From positions 1 through 45,162 of the forward strand of contig JAADFL010000183.1 in NCBI GenBank assembly GCA_013152945.1: a stretch of 45,162 nucleotides of DNA, read 5' to 3'. Source of the DNA: Deltaproteobacteria bacterium. Its GTDB lineage: Bacteria; Myxococcota_A; JAADFL01. Below are positions 6,818-14,593 of the stretch, in pieces (position 1 is the stretch's first letter; each line of letters begins with the position of its first letter). A model generated the notes under the pieces. That model saw only the letters and a program-made list of their open reading frames with translations, was not told the origin of the DNA and did not search any database. Made by a program: the position numbers and the translations under genes.

Positions 6818-8635
6818 CTATGGTTCCACGATTTCAAGCCACTTGAACCAGATTGGATGCTGCTCTTTGTACCATAACAATACTTCGCGCAAAAGTTTTT
6901 GATGTTCAGGCGATATAACCTCGCCGGGTATACGTTCGAGATGCAACCGCAACCGGTTATTGCCAGTGTAATCAATGGCCTCGGAGCAGAGTGTCTGCAA
7001 CTCGTTGCGGATACGGCCCGAATCCGAAATAGTGACGGCCCGCCGCCGGAAATCCTCGCCATAGAAAAAACGAATCAGCAAGGGATTGAATATCAACCGT
7101 CCCTGATTCATGTTTTCCATAAGTCGTAATGTAAAGGTGACCAGCTTGTCGCCTCGAGGTGTCGCCATCCTCACGGTGACCCGGAACAATCCCTTCTCCA
7201 CCTCTTGCACACCGGGTGCGCCGGAGTAAGGGTCCGGAAGCATGTACCCGCACAGGGCCGCTACATCCCAGCTCTTTTCCGGAAAGAAATCGTTCACGCC
7301 GATCACCGGCTTACCGACCGGCAGCCCGGCTTCGTGTGCATCGAGAATTGCATTGCGATATGCTTCTGCATCAAGTTTTCCTGCATCATCACCGGCAAGC
7401 TCGCGAAGCCGCACTTCAAAGTCCTGTGCTCCGGGATCCAGTTGCATGACCTGCAATTCCTTGCGAAAGTCGAGCTTGAACCTGGATGTGAATACTGCCA
7501 GGGATGCATCGAGTCCGAGCATCGGACCCAGGCTTGCGGCCTGCATGGCTTCTGCTGACGCCGCGTAACCGTCGGTGATGAAAAGTTGGGTTCGATTGTC
7601 ACGCTCGAACGGCCCAACGAGATAGGTCGGTGCATATGTGCCTGACTCGGTGAAGGCCCGGCCTCCGCCGGGCAACTCCCAGCCATCTTCCACAAGATGC
7701 GCACCCACTGCCCGCCATTCATCCCATAACGAGCCAATACGCTCCAAGCGGCTCTTGCCGCCAAGAGTCCAGACATGCACATCTTCCGGCCTAATACCGG
7801 GGTAGGTCAACTTAATTGCCTCCATCACCTTGGACCGTGGCGTTCGATAGTCTACCAACAAGGAGCGGGCCGCTGCTTTCTCCACCACTTCTTTCGGTAA
7901 AAAAAGCGCGCCCATGTAACCTTCATACGGACGGTTGATGCCGAGAGGTTGATCGAAAAGGTGTAACACGGTCATTGCCCCTGTATCCGCCCCCTTGGCA
8001 AAGCGTGAAGTGTTCTCCAGGGTGTCGATGGCAGCGCCCCATACCGTTATTCCACTGGCCTTTATTTCGCGGTACCATTCTTCCCACCCGTATTCAGGAT
8101 CGTTGAGCATGCGCGTCACCCGCTGGTCGAGCCACTGGGCCACCTGTGGCCTTGCATATATGCGACCAAAACCAAGCTGTGGGTTTGAGCCCATCTCGGG
8201 TGTTTCACCTGCCTTTGGCATCAATCCTTCACCAAGGGAAACCATGATTGCATGGTTTTCCGGAAGCTGGCGCGAGGCAAACCAAAGGCTTTCGGCCAAG
8301 GCATATGCTGATATCGCATCTGCATCCTTCTTCACCTGGTTCAGGCCGGACTTGTCCAGGCCGGCACCCTCGCCGTAACGGCCGAAAAGTTGTGTGCCCA
8401 GGGCCGTTACACCGGCGCTCATCGCCATCAGCCGCTCCATACGTGCATCCAGGAACGATATGGTGCCGATTTCCCCAATCCTTGGTTCACCACGCAGCCA
8501 CTTGCAATCCACGTCCTCCAGCCATAGATGTAAACGGGCCAATATGGGTTGGGTATCAAATGCCCATTGTGCCAGCCGGTTACGCTTCTCAATCTTGGAT
8601 TCTTCTTTTCCGCTTTCCGCCCTTTTATCCGTCAT
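6818..8635 (-). CDS. Large soluble protein of unknown function
   Basis: 605 residues from the ATG at 8635; the frame is open to 8785, but residues upstream look non-coding. The Shine-Dalgarno is weak (AGGGGG at 12-17 bases). I do not recognise the family. There is no signal peptide and no membrane segment; the protein is rich in Trp, Arg and acidic residues. Segments that look conserved: WLDQRVTRMLNDPEYGWEEW (about 175), FDQPLGINRPYEGYMGALFLP (about 235), FITDGYAASAEAMQAASLGPMLGLDAS (about 370), GVNDFFPEKSWDVAALCGYM (about 460). Codon use matches its neighbours and the frame is intact over 1.8 kb, so it is a real gene. It is transcribed divergently from the carboxylase operon, 240 bases apart, and may share control with it. 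A metabolic role is only a guess from context. Confidence 0.75.
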   Translation of the reverse strand: MTDKRAESGKEESKIEKRNRLAQWAFDTQPILARLHLWLEDVDCKWLRGEPRIGEIGTISFLDARMERLMAMSAGVTALGTQLFGRYGEGAGLDKSGLNQVKKDADAISAYALAESLWFASRQLPENHAIMVSLGEGLMPKAGETPEMGSNPQLGFGRIYARPQVAQWLDQRVTRMLNDPEYGWEEWYREIKASGITVWGAAIDTLENTSRFAKGADTGAMTVLHLFDQPLGINRPYEGYMGALFLPKEVVEKAAARSLLVDYRTPRSKVMEAIKLTYPGIRPEDVHVWTLGGKSRLERIGSLWDEWRAVGAHLVEDGWELPGGGRAFTESGTYAPTYLVGPFERDNRTQLFITDGYAASAEAMQAASLGPMLGLDASLAVFTSRFKLDFRKELQVMQLDPGAQDFEVRLRELAGDDAGKLDAEAYRNAILDAHEAGLPVGKPVIGVNDFFPEKSWDVAALCGYMLPDPYSGAPGVQEVEKGLFRVTVRMATPRGDKLVTFTLRLMENMNQGRLIFNPLLIRFFYGEDFRRRAVTISDSGRIRNELQTLCSEAIDYTGNNRLRLHLERIPGEVISPEHQKLLREVLLWYKEQHPIWFKWLEIVEP

Positions 8636-8802
8636 ATCTATAATACCCCCTGGTGCTTTCACATGTCTCACCCTTGGGACATGGTTTCCGCCTGCACAAG
8701 CAAGCGAACAAAACCTATATATTTTTATTATCGCAAAATCGAGACTACTCAGGCAAGCCTGCCGAAGTTTGGAAATTGGTCCCAAGGTTTCAAACGGCCG
8801 GG

Positions 8803-8831
8803 TTGACTTGCCGGCTCTCCGATATTAACTT
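8803..8831 (+). promoter_or_regulatory. Possible sigma-70 promoter of the carboxylase operon
   Basis: TTGACT (8803-8808), a 17-base gap, then TAACTT (8826-8831). The -35 box has five of six consensus bases, the -10 only three. A start near 8838 would leave a 38-base leader before the ATG at 8876. Confidence 0.3.
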
Positions 8832-8875
8832 GAGCCAGGTACCGGCATTGCTGAAAATCCAGCTTGGAGTTGGTC

Positions 8876-10492
8876 ATGGAAATTATTGAAAGCCGCGTGG
8901 ACATCGAAGGAGACCAGTTCAAGGCAAACCGGGATCACATGCAGGCCTTGGTCGACGACCTGAACCGCGAACTTGTCCGGGCGCGAACAGATCGATCCGA
9001 AAAGGCACAAAAGCGCCATGCCGAACTCGGCAAGCTGCCGGTCGAGGAAAGAATCCAACTCTTGCTTGATCGTGATTCTCCGTTTCTCGAAATTGCGCCG
9101 CTTGCCGCAAAGGATATGTACGACGGCCGTGTATACGGCGCCGGCAGCATTGCGGGTATAGGTCTTGTTCATGGACGCGAGGTGCTGGTGACAGCCAATG
9201 ATGCACGCATCAAGGGAGGAACGATCTTTCCAATGGGCGTCAAGAAGACATTGCGCTGCCAGACAATCGCCATGGAGAACCGCCTGCCCATGATCAACCT
9301 GGTCGATTCGGGCGGAGCCTTTCTTCCCCTGCAGAGCGAGATATTTCCTGATGTGGATGACGGTGGCCGAATATTCTACAACCAAGCCGTGATGTCCAAG
9401 ATGGGAATCCCGCAGATTACGGCTGTCATGGGACTGTGCACTGCCGGGGCTGCATATATCCCGGCAATGTCGGACTATGTGGTTCACGTAAAGGGCACGG
9501 GCGCGATTTTTTTGGGCGGGCCGCCGCTGGTTCGCGCTGCAACCGGCGAAGAGGTTACGGCAGAGGAACTTGGCGGGGCCGAACTGCATTGCTCGGAATC
9601 AGGCGTCTCGGACTACCTGGCCGGGGACGACAGGGAAGCACTGGATATAATCAGGGACATTGTAGCGCTGCTGCCCCCGGCCCGCAAGGAGTGGCCATTG
9701 CTTCGCGAAGTGGAGGAACCGCTCTACGATCCGAAGGAAATTTACGGCGTAATTCCAAAATCGCTCGCCACGCCATACGACGTACGCGAGGTGATTGCCC
9801 GGATAGTCGACGGCAGCCGCTTCCACGAATTCAAGAAACAATACGGCCCGACTCTTGTTTGCGGCTTTGCATTCCTGCACGGCATGCAGGTCGGCATATT
9901 GGCGAACAACGGCGTGCTGTTTTCGGAGAGCGCTCTCAAAGCAACACAGTTCATCCAACTTTGCGACCGCGATAAGGTGCCCTTGATCTTCCTGCAAAAT
10001 ATCGCGGGGTACATTATCGGGAGCGAATACGAACGCGGTGGAATAACCAAGGACGGTCAAAAGATGGTTTGTGCTGTTGCAACCGCTACTGTTCCCAAGT
10101 TTACCGTCATAATGGGACAGTCTTTCGGGGCCGGAAACTACGGCATGTGTGGCAGGGCCTATTCACCGCGTTTCCTTTGGATGTGGCCGAATGCACGAAT
10201 AGGGGTGATGGGGCCACAGCAGGCTGCAAGCGTGCTCGTCTCCGTCAAGAACGAGCAACTGGCCCGCGAGGGCATGCCATTGCTTTCAGAAGACGATATC
10301 GAGGCCATAAAACAGCCTATCTTGCAGGCAGGCGAGGAACAGGGCAGTGCGTACCACTCTACGGCCAACCTCTGGGACGACGGTATTCTCGACCCTGCAA
10401 AGACAAGGGATGTCCTGGGCCTTGCCCTGTCCGCTGCGTTCTGTGCGCCTTTAAGATCAGGTGTTTTGGGTCACGGGTTGTTCAGGATGTGA
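8876..10492 (+). CDS. Acyl-CoA carboxylase, carboxyltransferase (beta) subunit, methylcrotonyl-CoA carboxylase type
   Basis: 538 residues, the usual length of MCC beta. The ATG at 8876 has GGAG 6 bases before it; a TTG at 8864 in frame lacks one. It should move carboxylate from carboxybiotin to an enoyl-CoA. The family signature is strong: [31 protein letters not shown], and near residues 414-450 [33 protein letters not shown], which is characteristic of 3-methylcrotonyl- and geranyl-CoA carboxylase beta subunits rather than propionyl- or acetyl-CoA carboxylases. First gene of the operon with biotin carboxylase, carrier, crotonase and BKACE. Substrate is inferred as methylcrotonyl-CoA or a related gamma-methyl enoyl-CoA. 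Confidence 0.9.
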   Translation: MEIIESRVDIEGDQFKANRDHMQALVDDLNRELVRARTDRSEKAQKRHAELGKLPVEERIQLLLDRDSPFLEIAPLAAKDMYDGRVYGAGSIAGIGLVHGREVLVTANDARIKGGTIFPMGVKKTLRCQTIAMENRLPMINLVDSGGAFLPLQSEIFPDVDDGGRIFYNQAVMSKMGIPQITAVMGLCTAGAAYIPAMSDYVVHVKGTGAIFLGGPPLVRAATGEEVTAEELGGAELHCSESGVSDYLAGDDREALDIIRDIVALLPPARKEWPLLREVEEPLYDPKEIYGVIPKSLATPYDVREVIARIVDGSRFHEFKKQYGPTLVCGFAFLHGMQVGILANNGVLFSESALKATQFIQLCDRDKVPLIFLQNIAGYIIGSEYERGGITKDGQKMVCAVATATVPKFTVIMGQSFGAGNYGMCGRAYSPRFLWMWPNARIGVMGPQQAASVLVSVKNEQLAREGMPLLSEDDIEAIKQPILQAGEEQGSAYHSTANLWDDGILDPAKTRDVLGLALSAAFCAPLRSGVLGHGLFRM

Positions 10493-10500
10493 GGAGGCCC

Positions 10501-12018
10501 ATGTTTTCCAAGATCCTGGTTGCAAACCGTGGTGAGATAGCGGTCAGAATATTTCGAACATGCCGTGAAATGGGTATTGCCACGGTTGCAGTATGTTCAG
10601 ATATCGATAAGAACGCCGTGCATACAGGTTATGCCGACCAGGTCGTTGTTCTTGGAGGCGACGAACCTGCAGTGACCTACCTGGACATCGGCAAGATAAT
10701 AAAGGCGGCAAAGGACACAGGGGCCGAAGCCCTGCATCCGGGTTACGGTTTCCTTGCCGAAAGCCCACGGTTGGCCGCTGCCTGCGAACAGGCCGGTATT
10801 GCCTTCATCGGCCCGCGGTCCGACGTGCTGGCTCTTGTGGGAGACAAGTTGGCGGCCCGCAGGCTCGCAAAGGAGGCGGGTGTACAGCCGACTGCCGGAA
10901 CAGAAACGCCGGGAGCCAATTACAAAGATCTTATCGGCCGGGCCGAGAAGCTCGGATATCCGGTGATGATAAAGGCTGCGGCCGGCGGGGGCGGAAAAGG
11001 CATGCGCAAGGTAGATGGGCCTGAAGCACTGGCCGAGGCGCTCGAGCTTGCAGCAGGCGAGGCTGAAAACGCATTCGGTGATTCCAGGCTTTTCCTGGAA
11101 CGCTTCATCGAGAACGCGCACCACGTGGAAGTGCAACTCCTTGCCGACCGGTACGGCAACATGGTGCATCTGTTCGAACGCGAGTGCTCCATACAAAGGC
11201 GTCACCAAAAGATAATCGAGGAAGGGCCTTCACCGGCCGTTGATGACGAATTACGTGGAAAGTTGTGCCGGGCCGCAATGTCCGTGGCCCGGGCCGCGGG
11301 TTATACCAATGCAGGCACGGTGGAATTTCTGCTTGATGAAAAGGGCGGCTTCAGCTTCATGGAAGTGAACGCCCGGCTCCAGGTGGAGCACCCGGTCACG
11401 GAATTAATAACCGGGGTCGACCTCGTTGAGCAGCAAATCCGCATAGCAGCAGGTGAAACGCTTTCGCTGTCGCAGCAGGATCTGTCGTGTCTCGGCCATG
11501 CAATCGAATGCCGCATTTATGCCGAGGACCCGGCCAATGACTTTCTGCCAAGCCCTGGAACCATAGAGTTGATGGAGGCTCCCCATGGTCCCGGCGTTCG
11601 ATTCGACAGCGGTATAATGCCCGGCAGCATCGTGCCGGTCGACTATGATCCGATACTTGCAAAGCTGATCGTATTTGCAGCCGGCCGGGATAAGGCTGCG
11701 GCCCGCATGGCCGGGGCGCTCACAGAGACATGTATCCTGGGAGTGAAGACTCCTGTCGAGATGATGATCGACATTGTCAAATCGAAAGAGTTCATGAGAG
11801 CAGAGACGAGCACGGATTTCATGGATCGATATTTCAAGAACTGGCGGCCGTCCGAAGAGCGTGGACGAATAGCCTTGCTCGGATGGCTGGCCGCGCAACT
11901 TGCAAATAGTGAACAAGAAGGCGGCAGGGAGCCGCCCGGAGGACCGGGAGGAGTTGGACACCGTGGTGATCCATGGCAAAAGCTCCGGAACTTCCGCCTT
12001 TGGGGACAAGAACAATAA
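10501..12018 (+). CDS. Biotin carboxylase subunit of acyl-CoA carboxylase (no carrier domain)
   Basis: 505 residues from the ATG at 10501, with GAGGAGG just upstream; the frame is open further 5-prime but that overlaps the carboxyltransferase gene. It carboxylates biotin using ATP and bicarbonate. Visible: N-terminal KILVANRGEIAVRIFRTCREMG, ATP-grasp glycine loop KAAAGGGGKGMR (about 158-169), the HVEVQLLAD...FERECSIQRRHQKIIEE block (about 205-240), EVNARLQVEHPVTE (about 286-299) and YAEDPANDFLPSPG. In typical MCC alpha (about 650-670 residues) the chain continues into the BT and biotin-carrier domains. Here it ends with an AALL...DPWQKLRNFRLW-like stretch, the point where the BT domain begins, at a TAA that overlaps the ATG of the next gene. 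So the alpha subunit is split into two genes. Confidence 0.9.
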   Translation: MFSKILVANRGEIAVRIFRTCREMGIATVAVCSDIDKNAVHTGYADQVVVLGGDEPAVTYLDIGKIIKAAKDTGAEALHPGYGFLAESPRLAAACEQAGIAFIGPRSDVLALVGDKLAARRLAKEAGVQPTAGTETPGANYKDLIGRAEKLGYPVMIKAAAGGGGKGMRKVDGPEALAEALELAAGEAENAFGDSRLFLERFIENAHHVEVQLLADRYGNMVHLFERECSIQRRHQKIIEEGPSPAVDDELRGKLCRAAMSVARAAGYTNAGTVEFLLDEKGGFSFMEVNARLQVEHPVTELITGVDLVEQQIRIAAGETLSLSQQDLSCLGHAIECRIYAEDPANDFLPSPGTIELMEAPHGPGVRFDSGIMPGSIVPVDYDPILAKLIVFAAGRDKAAARMAGALTETCILGVKTPVEMMIDIVKSKEFMRAETSTDFMDRYFKNWRPSEERGRIALLGWLAAQLANSEQEGGREPPGGPGGVGHRGDPWQKLRNFRLWGQEQ

Positions 12019-12548
12019 TGACCGACAATAGACGCGTGATGATGAACAATGCCGAGCACGAACTCGAGGTAATCGAGTACCTGCCGGGCAGGAAAGGCGG
12101 ACCGGCCGGACTCAAGGCCCGCATCGATGGAAAAGAATTTTATGCCGAAGTTCATACTGTGAATGATAACTGCCTGCGAATTGTGCTCGGCGATAAAACA
12201 GAACTCATAAGGTTCGTCAAGGCCGGCCGTAATTACTGGATTTTCAATGGCGGGAACCAGGCATTAATAGAAACGCTTGCGGGCAGGCCGGCATCTTTCG
12301 GGCCGGCCGGAGACGTCACCCCACCTATGCCGGCAGTCGTGGCCAGGTTGCTTGTCGAACGCGGGCAACATGTCGAACGCGGACAGGCCATGGTGGTGGT
12401 TTCGGCGATGAAGATGGAAACCACGCTGGCAGCGCCCAGAGACGGTGTGGTTACGGCCGTTAATATCGCCGAGGGCGACAAGGTTTCCCCGGGACAAATC
12501 CTGATTGAGGTAGAGCCTGGCGGGGAGGATCATGATGGCAATGGATGA
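12018..12548 (+). CDS. Biotin carboxyl carrier protein with BT-like N-terminal part
   Basis: 176 residues from the ATG at 12018, which overlaps the upstream stop (TAATGA). An in-frame ATG at 11973 would add 15 residues. The C-terminal domain (about 95-170) is a biotinyl domain with the AMKM motif at residues 130-133, Lys132 being the biotinylated lysine, followed by a second half with EGDKVSPGQILIEV. Residues 8-80 look like the beta-stranded BT region that in MCC alpha joins the carboxylase to the carrier. The protein therefore supplies what the preceding biotin carboxylase lacks, and both should be needed for one holoenzyme with the MCC-type beta subunit. The stop lies inside the start region of the crotonase gene, so translation is probably coupled along the operon. 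Confidence 0.88.
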   Translation: MTDNRRVMMNNAEHELEVIEYLPGRKGGPAGLKARIDGKEFYAEVHTVNDNCLRIVLGDKTELIRFVKAGRNYWIFNGGNQALIETLAGRPASFGPAGDVTPPMPAVVARLLVERGQHVERGQAMVVVSAMKMETTLAAPRDGVVTAVNIAEGDKVSPGQILIEVEPGGEDHDGNG

Positions 12549-13317
12549 GCAGAAACTTGTCGTGGAGCGCGACAGGCATGTAGTCACGTTGACTATAAAT
12601 CGGAAAGAACGGCGAAACGCACTGGACGCCGAGGTAACCGTTTCCATGATAGAGGCTCTCGAAGATGCGGACAGGGACCGGGACGTGCGCCTGGTATGCA
12701 TTACAGGAGCAGGAGAAAAGGCATTTTGTTCGGGCGGCGACCTTGCCTCTGGAATGACCGCAGGGCATGGCAAAAAAAGCGTGATTGAGTTGTTCGGAGA
12801 CCTGATGCTCTGCATGGAATCAATGCAAACGCCTTTGCTGGCACGTGTAGCGGGCGCTTGCCTCGGCGGCGGGCTGGGGCTTGCGCTTTCGTGCGATATG
12901 GTCATTGCCTGTGACGATGTTGTCTTTGGCACACCTGAAGTCCGCGCCGGAATGTTCCCCATGATCATTGCGCCGCTTGTAATCAAGCATGCAGGACCGA
13001 AACGCGCCATGGACATGATCTTCCGCGGCCGAAAGGTGCCTGCAATGGAAGCCATGCAAATGGGGTTCGTAAACAAGGTCGTTGCCCGCGCTGAATTGGA
13101 CGATGCAGTGGCTGAAACAACGGCCGACATCATGGCCGGTTCACCGTCTGCCATGAGAATAGGCAGGAGGGCATTGGCAAAAATACGCGGCATGCCGAGC
13201 GAGCAGGCCACCAGGGAACTTGCCCGGGCCCTGATGGATGTTATAGCAAGCGAGGATGCAGCAGAAGGAATCCAGGCATTTTTACAAAAACGCAAACCAA
13301 CCTGGAAAGGAAGGTGA
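12535..13317 (+). CDS. Enoyl-CoA hydratase/isomerase (crotonase) family protein
   Basis: 260 residues from the second of two ATG codons (12532 or 12535); GGAGG is 6 bases from the second. The gene overlaps the carrier gene. Crotonase hallmarks: AFCSGGDL (oxyanion hole), CLGGGLGLALSCDMVIA, VVFGTPEVRAGMFPM. The residue matching the first catalytic Glu of rat enoyl-CoA hydratase (Glu144) is Gly115 here, while the second (Glu164) is present as Glu135. Single-Glu crotonases are known, so this may be a hydratase with altered mechanism, an isomerase or a C-C lyase. In the leucine route this place in the operon is taken by methylglutaconyl-CoA hydratase, which has both Glu residues; hence hydration of a glutaconyl-type CoA is plausible but not shown. 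Confidence 0.85.
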   Translation: MAMDEQKLVVERDRHVVTLTINRKERRNALDAEVTVSMIEALEDADRDRDVRLVCITGAGEKAFCSGGDLASGMTAGHGKKSVIELFGDLMLCMESMQTPLLARVAGACLGGGLGLALSCDMVIACDDVVFGTPEVRAGMFPMIIAPLVIKHAGPKRAMDMIFRGRKVPAMEAMQMGFVNKVVARAELDDAVAETTADIMAGSPSAMRIGRRALAKIRGMPSEQATRELARALMDVIASEDAAEGIQAFLQKRKPTWKGR

Positions 13318-13323
13318 GGGAAT

Positions 13324-14214
13324 ATGTCGATCCTGCCGGTTGCGTCTCATCGCGATCCCGAGAGGCCTTGCATAATTACTTGTGCACTTAGTGGCGTTGT
13401 TGCCAACCGTGACCAGTGCCCTGCAATTCCATATACTCCCGAAGAATATGCAGAAGAAGCCAGAAGGGCGTACGAAGCAGGGGCCGCAGTGGTGCATATA
13501 CATGCAAGGGATCCTGCGGACGGCTCACCGAGCTACAATGTGGGGCATTACCGGGCAATCCGGGATGCCATAGTAGATGCCTGCCCGGTCGTTATAAACT
13601 TTTCGACCGGAGCGGTTGGTATTGGCAGCGAGGAAAAGATTGCACCGGTACGTGAAATCCGGCCGGCCCTGGCTGCGTTGAACATGGGCTCGATGAATTA
13701 TGCCAAGTACCACCAGGGAAAAAAGAGTTTCGTGTTCGAGTTTGTTTTTCCAAACCCGTTTTCCGAGATAAAAATGCTGATCGAGACCATGAACCGGGTG
13801 AATTCAAAACCGGAAATGGAATGTTTCGATGCCGGCCACGTGGCCAATTCGTACCCGTTAATAGACATGGGATTGCTTGAGCCGCCTTTCCAGTACTCGT
13901 TGATACTGGGAGTCACAGGGGGGATAGCACCGACCATTGACTCGTTGCTGCACATGTCGTCGTGCGTACCGCAAAACAGCGAGTGGGAAGTAATCGGAGT
14001 ATCACACGACCAGTGGCGCCTGGTGGCGGGCGCAATAGCCATGGGAGGCAATATCAGGGTCGGACTGGAAGACAATTTCTACGTGCAACCCGGCCGCATG
14101 GCAAGGTCGAACGGCGAACTCGTTGAAAAGGCGGCCCGCATGGTGAGAGACCAGGGCCGCGAAACGGCAACAGCCGAAGAATGCCGCAAACGCCTGGAGC
14201 TGGTGAACAGGTAA
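13324..14214 (+). CDS. Beta-keto acid cleavage enzyme (BKACE, DUF849)
   Basis: 296 residues, normal for the family. BKACE enzymes are Zn-dependent and split a beta-keto acid using acetyl-CoA to give acetoacetate plus a new acyl-CoA; the founding member is the 3-keto-5-aminohexanoate cleavage enzyme of lysine fermentation. The metal motif is present: VHIHARDP gives His58 and His60, and the RVGLEDN loop gives Glu249. Other family blocks: N-terminal IITCALSGVVANRDQCPAIPYTPEE, the INFSTGA strand, NMGSMNYA and MGGNIRVGLEDN. Last gene of the carboxylase operon, 6 bases after the crotonase stop. Lysine-fermentation partners (kamA, kdd, kal) are absent here, so its substrate is likely the product of the preceding carboxylase/hydratase steps. 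It occupies the place of HMG-CoA lyase. Confidence 0.9.
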   Translation: MSILPVASHRDPERPCIITCALSGVVANRDQCPAIPYTPEEYAEEARRAYEAGAAVVHIHARDPADGSPSYNVGHYRAIRDAIVDACPVVINFSTGAVGIGSEEKIAPVREIRPALAALNMGSMNYAKYHQGKKSFVFEFVFPNPFSEIKMLIETMNRVNSKPEMECFDAGHVANSYPLIDMGLLEPPFQYSLILGVTGGIAPTIDSLLHMSSCVPQNSEWEVIGVSHDQWRLVAGAIAMGGNIRVGLEDNFYVQPGRMARSNGELVEKAARMVRDQGRETATAEECRKRLELVNR

Positions 14215-14232
14215 AGTGATCGCACAACCCTA

Positions 14233-14289
14233 CCTCCCCACCCAGGTTGATTTCTAGGTGCCTCCCCACCCAGGTTGATTTTCAGGGTG
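14233..14289. repeat. Tandem 28/29-bp direct repeat containing CCCAGGTTGATTT
   Basis: Two copies of cctccccacccaggttgatt followed by a slightly different tail (tctaggtg in the first, ttcagggtg in the second). The core CCCAGGTTGATTT is identical to the one at 5230-5242, after the acyl-CoA dehydrogenase pair. Position: directly after the last gene of each plus-strand catabolic unit. Confidence 0.85.
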
Positions 14290-14315
14290 CCTAAAATATG
14301 CTGTTATTTCATGAA

Positions 14316-14343
14316 GTAGGAGCGGTTCGCGAACCATACCTAC
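14316..14343. repeat. Palindrome GGTTCGCGAACC with outer pairing arms
   Basis: GGTTCGCGAACC (14324-14335) is a perfect 12-bp palindrome; GTAGG and CCTAC flank it symmetrically at three bases on each side. It could be a dimeric repressor site or an RNA hairpin. There is no T-tract, so it is not an obvious terminator. It lies about 100 bases after the BKACE gene and 140 before the rimP promoter. Confidence 0.7.
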
Positions 14344-14484
14344 GAGATCCAATCCCAATAATTTGCATTTTTGTCTCCTGGACCAGGCCGGCTTTCCACC
14401 ACCCTCACCCAGCCTGAATCCGAATGGGACGAATCCCCTTCCTACTGACATTTTAATTCGGCTACTGCATTCAAATGATTCATG

Positions 14485-14513
14485 TTGACAAAGATAATTC
14501 GCCGTGATACACA
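14485..14513 (+). promoter_or_regulatory. Sigma-70-type promoter of the rimP-nusA-infB operon
   Basis: Perfect -35 TTGACA (14485-14490), a 17-base gap, -10 TACACA (14508-14513). Transcription would start near 14520, about 74 bases before the rimP start codon, so the transcript includes the terminator at 14554-14578 in its leader. Confidence 0.6.
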
Positions 14514-14553
14514 AAGGAACCAAACTCTGGGTCGCAGTAGGGCGGCATTCCAG

Positions 14554-14578
14554 GGCGGGCTTTTAGGCCCGCCTTTTT
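14554..14578 (+). terminator. Intrinsic terminator in the rimP leader (possible attenuator)
   Basis: Perfect 7-bp stem GGCGGGC (14554-14560) / GCCCGCC (14567-14573), six-base loop, then five T. It sits between the promoter at 14485 and the rimP ribosome binding site (GGAG at about 14582), only about 16 bases before the start codon. It could end read-through from upstream, but its place downstream of a good promoter suggests regulated termination of the operon that encodes NusA itself. GGGCGG at 14540-14545 could pair with the right arm as a partial competitor. Confidence 0.75.
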
Positions 14579-14593
14579 ATTGGAGCAGGCATT

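Larger units (their letters stand above)
14215..14593. other. Intergenic region between the carboxylase operon and rimP
   Basis: 379 bases without a credible gene. In order it holds a tandem 28-bp repeat (14233-14289), a 12-bp perfect palindrome with extra outer pairing (14316-14343), a sigma-70-like promoter (14485-14513) and an intrinsic terminator (14554-14578) immediately before the rimP ribosome binding site. I looked for the initiator tRNA gene that precedes rimP in enterobacteria and found none. Confidence 0.7.

Noticed and set aside
12264-13295. 343-codon minus-strand ORF opposite the carrier and crotonase genes
   Set aside because: It is a shadow of the strong plus-strand genes; the Ser/Ala/Arg-rich translation has no motifs and no ribosome binding site.
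2875-14214. Beta-oxidation or lysine-fermentation operon
   Set aside because: No thiolase, 3-hydroxyacyl-CoA dehydrogenase, aminomutase or kdd/kal genes are present; the carboxylase is of MCC type.
14440-14590. Initiator tRNA gene upstream of rimP, as in enterobacteria
   Set aside because: No cloverleaf, T-loop or CCA end could be drawn; the region is a promoter, leader and terminator.
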